Positions 60,991 through 64,000 of a DNA stretch of 64,000 nucleotides are shown one piece after another. A program made the translations under genes and the position numbers. The notes beneath the pieces are model-generated. The model ran no database searches. It worked only from the letters and a program-made list of their open reading frames with translations, and had not been told where the DNA came from. Every line of letters starts with the position of its first letter. Positions within the stretch are counted from its first letter, which is position 1. The stretch comes from Hyphomicrobiales bacterium. Lineage in GTDB: Bacteria > Pseudomonadota > Alphaproteobacteria > Rhizobiales > Beijerinckiaceae. The stretch covers positions 1 to 64,000 of the forward strand of contig SEEM01000013.1 of NCBI GenBank assembly GCA_004144595.1, given 5' to 3'.

Positions 60991-61033
60991 CCATGGTTAA
61001 CCACAGTCCGACGCAAGCGGGAGCGAAGCGTCG

Positions 61034-61948
61034 ATGACCAAACATGTCGCAGTGCTGATGGGCGGCTGGTCCGTCGAGCGGGAGGTCAGCCTCAACAGTG
61101 GCGCGGCCTGCGCCCGGGCGCTGGAAAGCATCGGCTACCGCGTCACCCGCGTCGACGTGCAGCGCGACATCGCCGAGGTGCTGGCAAAGCTGAAGCCGGA
61201 CGTCGCCTTCAACGCCCTGCATGGCCGCTTCGGCGAGGACGGCACGATCCAGGGCGTGCTGGAGATCCTGCGCATCCCCTACAGCCATTCCGGCGTGTTG
61301 GCCTCGGCTCTGGCGATCCGCAAGGATCGGGCGAAGACCGTGGTGAAGGCGGCCGGCGTGCCGGTCGCGCACGGTGTCAACGTCTCGCGATTCGCGGCCG
61401 CGAAAACGCACGTGCTGCCGCCCCCTTACGTGCTCAAGCCGATCGACGAGGGCTCTTCAGTCGGCGTCGTGATCGTGAAGCAGGGCAGGGAGCATCCGCC
61501 GCAGGAAATCGCCCGGCCGGACTGGCCTTGCGGCGAGATGCTGCTGGCTGAGACCTTCATCGCCGGGCGCGAACTGACCTGCGCCGTGATGGGCGAGCGC
61601 AGCCTCGGTGTGACCGAAATACAAGCCGCAACCGGTGAGTTTTACGACTACGACGCGAAGTACGCGAAAGGTGGCTCGATCCACATCTGTCCGGCTCAAA
61701 TTTTACCAAAAATTTACCAGCAGATCGAAGAGTGTGCGTTAACGGCGCATCAAGCAATCGGATGCCGGGGCGTCAGCCGATCTGACTTCCGCTACCACGA
61801 CGAGAGCGACACGCTCGTCTGGCTGGAAGTCAATACGCAGCCCGGGATGACCGAGACCAGCCTGGTGCCCGAATTGGCTGCCCATGCGGGCCTGGATTTC
61901 GGTGAGCTCGTCAAATGGATGGTGGACGACGCCTCCCTCGATCGGTGA
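61034..61948 (+). CDS. ddl: D-alanine-D-alanine ligase
   Basis: 304 residues, the short DdlB type. ATP-grasp motifs are VAVLMGGWSVEREVSLNSG, FNALHGRFGEDGTIQGVLE, YVLKPIDEGSSVGV, FIAGRELTCAVMGE and the metal site WLEVNTQPGMTETSLVPE. It makes the dipeptide used by MurF. Near its 3' end (about 61695-61745) the coding sequence turns AT-rich and uses rare TTA leucine codons, perhaps because it also holds a promoter for ftsQ. Confidence 0.97.
   Translation: MTKHVAVLMGGWSVEREVSLNSGAACARALESIGYRVTRVDVQRDIAEVLAKLKPDVAFNALHGRFGEDGTIQGVLEILRIPYSHSGVLASALAIRKDRAKTVVKAAGVPVAHGVNVSRFAAAKTHVLPPPYVLKPIDEGSSVGVVIVKQGREHPPQEIARPDWPCGEMLLAETFIAGRELTCAVMGERSLGVTEIQAATGEFYDYDAKYAKGGSIHICPAQILPKIYQQIEECALTAHQAIGCRGVSRSDFRYHDESDTLVWLEVNTQPGMTETSLVPELAAHAGLDFGELVKWMVDDASLDR
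61703..61717 (+). promoter_or_regulatory. Degenerate CtrA-like site inside the 3' end of ddl
   Basis: TTAC, seven bases, TTAC, in an AT-rich island within the otherwise GC-rich coding sequence, about 240 bases before ftsQ. It could belong to an internal promoter for ftsQ-ftsA. Weak evidence from sequence pattern and codon use only. Confidence 0.25.
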
Positions 61949-61953
61949 AAGCG

Positions 61954-62913
61954 ATGACGGCGAAACCCGTTCCTGTGCGCAAATTCGCTCCAGCCCGGCC
62001 GCTCTCGCGGCTGCCGGTGCCGTCTGCCGCCCCGCAATTGCTGGTCGGGGAGCGGCAGGGCCGCTGGATGCGCCGGTCGCGCCGCAGCGCGGTCGCGGTG
62101 CCGCTGGCGCAGCGCCTGCCCCGCAGCCTCGGCACCTGGCTGGCGCTCGGCTTTCTCACGCTCAGCCTCGGCAGCGGCTTCGTGCTCGGCGGCCACTGGC
62201 AGACCATGCAGGACAATTACGGCGAACCGCGGCACATGTTCGCGCGGGCGCTGGGCTTCGGCATCGACCGCATCACCATTTCAGGGCTCTCGGGCCTGTC
62301 GGAGCAGGAAGTCCTGGTCGCGGCCGGCATCGATTCGAAAACCTCGCTGGTGTTCTTCGACGCCGACGAGGCCCGCAAGCAGCTCGAGGCGACGCCGCTG
62401 ATCCGCGAGGCCGCCGTGCGCAAGCTCTATCCGGGCGAGGTCTCGATCCAGCTCACCGAGCGCGAGCCCTATGCGCTCTGGCAGGTGAAGGGCGAGCTCT
62501 TCGTGATCGCTGCCGACGGCACGGTGATCGACAAGATGGATGACGGTCGCTTCGCCTATCTGCCGCTGGTCGTCGGCAAGGACGCCAACAGCCGCGCCGC
62601 CGAATATCTGGCGATCCGCAGCCAGGCCGGCGCCTTCGCCCAGCATATCCGCGCCGCGACGCTCGTCTCCGGGCGCCGCTGGAACCTGAAACTCGACAAC
62701 GGCATGGATGTGCGCTTGCCCGAGACCAAGCCGGAAGCCGCGGTGCAGCGCCTCGTGTCGATGGAGAGCGATTATCGCATCCTCGAAAAGGACGTGCTCG
62801 CCATCGACCTGCGCCAGCCCGACCGGGTGACGATGCGGCTCTCGGAGGAGGCGGCCGCGGCGCGTGCCGAGCTGCTCAAGAGCAAGGCCAAGAAGAAGGG
62901 AGGCGAGGCGTGA
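61954..62913 (+). CDS. ftsQ: Cell division protein FtsQ
   Basis: 319 residues from the ATG at 61954; a GTG at 61945 overlapping the ddl stop is a possible alternative, and the track start at 61915 lies inside ddl. A long basic, Pro/Arg-rich cytoplasmic tail (about 1-58) and one transmembrane segment (about 60-80, LGTWLALGFLTLSLGSGFVLG) are followed by the POTRA domain (about 100-170, ITISGLSGLSEQEVLVAAGI ... LYPGEVSIQLTEREPYALWQ) and the beta domain. It recruits FtsL/FtsB to the septum. GTGA overlap with ftsA. Confidence 0.95.
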   Translation: MTAKPVPVRKFAPARPLSRLPVPSAAPQLLVGERQGRWMRRSRRSAVAVPLAQRLPRSLGTWLALGFLTLSLGSGFVLGGHWQTMQDNYGEPRHMFARALGFGIDRITISGLSGLSEQEVLVAAGIDSKTSLVFFDADEARKQLEATPLIREAAVRKLYPGEVSIQLTEREPYALWQVKGELFVIAADGTVIDKMDDGRFAYLPLVVGKDANSRAAEYLAIRSQAGAFAQHIRAATLVSGRRWNLKLDNGMDVRLPETKPEAAVQRLVSMESDYRILEKDVLAIDLRQPDRVTMRLSEEAAAARAELLKSKAKKKGGEA

Positions 62914-64000
62914 ACCACGTTACCTCCCAGGGCCTGACCCCGCGCATGCGTCCCCTGTCGTCGCGCAAGAGCGCGACCTTGTCGATTCTCGACATCGGCA
63001 CCAGCAAGGTCGTCTGCCTCATCGCCGAGCTCAGCCCGGCTGAGACTAACGAGCGGCTGCGCGGCCGCACCCATGTCGCCCGCATCATCGGCATCGGCCA
63101 CCAGCGCTCGCTTGGCCTGAAGGGCGGCGCGATCGTCGATCTCGAAAGCGCCGAGCGCGCGATTCGGGCTGCCGTGGATGCGGCCGAGCGCATGGCCAAG
63201 GTCGAGGTGCAGTCGGTCATCGTCAACCTGACCGGCGGGCGCATCGGCTCGCAGCATTATGCGGCCAGCGTCGACCTGCGCTCCGGCTCGGTCGGCGATG
63301 CCGATGTGAAGCGCGTGCTCGCGACCGCCGCGACCCATGCGTTGCGCCCCGGCAAGGCCGTGCTCCATGCCCTGCCGACAGGCTATGCACTGGACGGCGT
63401 GCCGGGCGTGCTCGATCCGCGCGGGCTGATCGGCGGCAAGCTTTCGGTCGACATGCATGTCGTCGCCAGCGAAGTGGCGGCGGCGCGCAACGTCATGCTC
63501 GCGGTCGAACGCTGCCATCTCGAAGTCGAGGCGGTGGTGGCAACGCCCTACGCCTCCGGCCTCTCGGTCCTCGTCGACGACGAATCGGAGATGGGCGTCG
63601 TCCTCGTCGATCTCGGCGGCGGCTCGACCTCGCTGGGCGTCTTCTCGGGCGGGCATCTCGTCCATGCCGACGCGATCGCCGTCGGCGGCAACCACATCAC
63701 CATGGACGTGGCGCGCGGCCTTTCAACCCGCGTCTCGGCGGCCGAGCGGCTGAAGACGCTGCACGGTTCCTGCATCGCCAGCGCCTCCGACGAGCGCGAC
63801 ATGATCGCGGTGCCTCAGGTCGACGACGACGAGCGCGACATGCCGAACCATCTCGCCAAGTCGCATCTGGTGCGCATCATCAAGCCGCGCGTCGAGGAAA
63901 TCCTCGAACTGGTGCGCGACCGGCTGAACAATGCCGGCTTCTCGGCCCAGGCCGGGCGGCGCGTCGTCCTCACCGGCGGTGCCTGCCAGCTCACCGGCCT
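62910..64000 (+). CDS. ftsA: Cell division protein FtsA (3' end outside the window)
   Basis: The frame is open to the window end, so it is absent from the ORF track; about 363 residues are visible. It starts at a GTG overlapping the ftsQ stop, with AAGGGAGG upstream. Actin-fold motifs are the phosphate-1 loop LSILDIGTSKVVCLIAEL, the 1C-subdomain segment VIVNLTGGRIGSQ, the phosphate-2 loop VLVDLGGGSTSLGVFSGG and the start of the adenosine motif VVLTGGACQLTG at the edge. FtsA tethers FtsZ to the membrane; ftsZ is expected just beyond the window. Confidence 0.95.
   Translation, partial: MNHVTSQGLTPRMRPLSSRKSATLSILDIGTSKVVCLIAELSPAETNERLRGRTHVARIIGIGHQRSLGLKGGAIVDLESAERAIRAAVDAAERMAKVEVQSVIVNLTGGRIGSQHYAASVDLRSGSVGDADVKRVLATAATHALRPGKAVLHALPTGYALDGVPGVLDPRGLIGGKLSVDMHVVASEVAAARNVMLAVERCHLEVEAVVATPYASGLSVLVDDESEMGVVLVDLGGGSTSLGVFSGGHLVHADAIAVGGNHITMDVARGLSTRVSAAERLKTLHGSCIASASDERDMIAVPQVDDDERDMPNHLAKSHLVRIIKPRVEEILELVRDRLNNAGFSAQAGRRVVLTGGACQLTG

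Overview
The window is a GC-rich chromosomal segment of an alphaproteobacterium. The gene content and order suggest the order Hyphomicrobiales (Rhizobiales), perhaps Bosea or a close relative. The evidence is an alphaproteobacterial dcw cluster with MraZ at its head and ddl-ftsQ-ftsA at its end, TTAA-N7-TTAA boxes of the CtrA type, an alphaproteobacterial RNase P RNA, and GTCATGCTCGGG-type palindromic repeats. The genus is a guess; the class is well supported. All calls come from reading the sequence; no search or alignment was run.

Layout. 1-111 is the start of a Tat-exported protein leaving the window on the left. 358-10819 is one chemotaxis operon: soluble mcp, an atypical receiver protein, a STAS-like protein, cheY, cheA, cheW, membrane mcp, cheR, cheD, cheB and a second cheY. 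10943-18577 is mixed: a glutathione peroxidase-like protein, mog, an SGNH-like protein, a fliK / flhB-like / GNAT operon, an aldo/keto reductase, a small secreted protein and an MBL-fold protein. 18783-20194 is an ettA-type ABC-F gene broken by an internal deletion. 20340-25738 holds a VOC protein, an orphan peptide-binding protein, an lldD-like dehydrogenase, a YitT protein and a cold-shock protein.

26388-29511 is a run of four coiled-coil genes led by a crescentin-like protein. They follow an AT-rich leader with a perfect CtrA-type box, and this is the least explained and most interesting part of the window. 29702-35557 is a methionine unit: a perfect 22-bp palindrome, an ArsR-methyltransferase fusion regulator, metF and metH. 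35614-45346 holds a GNAT protein, a PAS/degenerate-GGDEF protein, a MacAB-type efflux operon whose adaptor carries an extra Spy-like segment, an amidase plus TerB/J-domain pair, a lytic transglycosylase, rnpB and a divergent ohr/ohrR pair.

45641-64000 is the division and cell-wall cluster: mraZ, rsmH, ftsL, ftsI, murE, murF, mraY, murD, (VOC gene on the opposite strand), ftsW, murG, murC, murB, (small membrane protein on the opposite strand), ddl, ftsQ, ftsA (cut by the window end). Four 10-bp-spaced CCC(A/G) repeats overlap a likely promoter upstream of mraZ and look like the MraZ operator. CtrA-type boxes precede ftsW and ddl, exactly where the cluster is interrupted. The cluster therefore probably works as three transcription units, with the last two under cell-cycle control.
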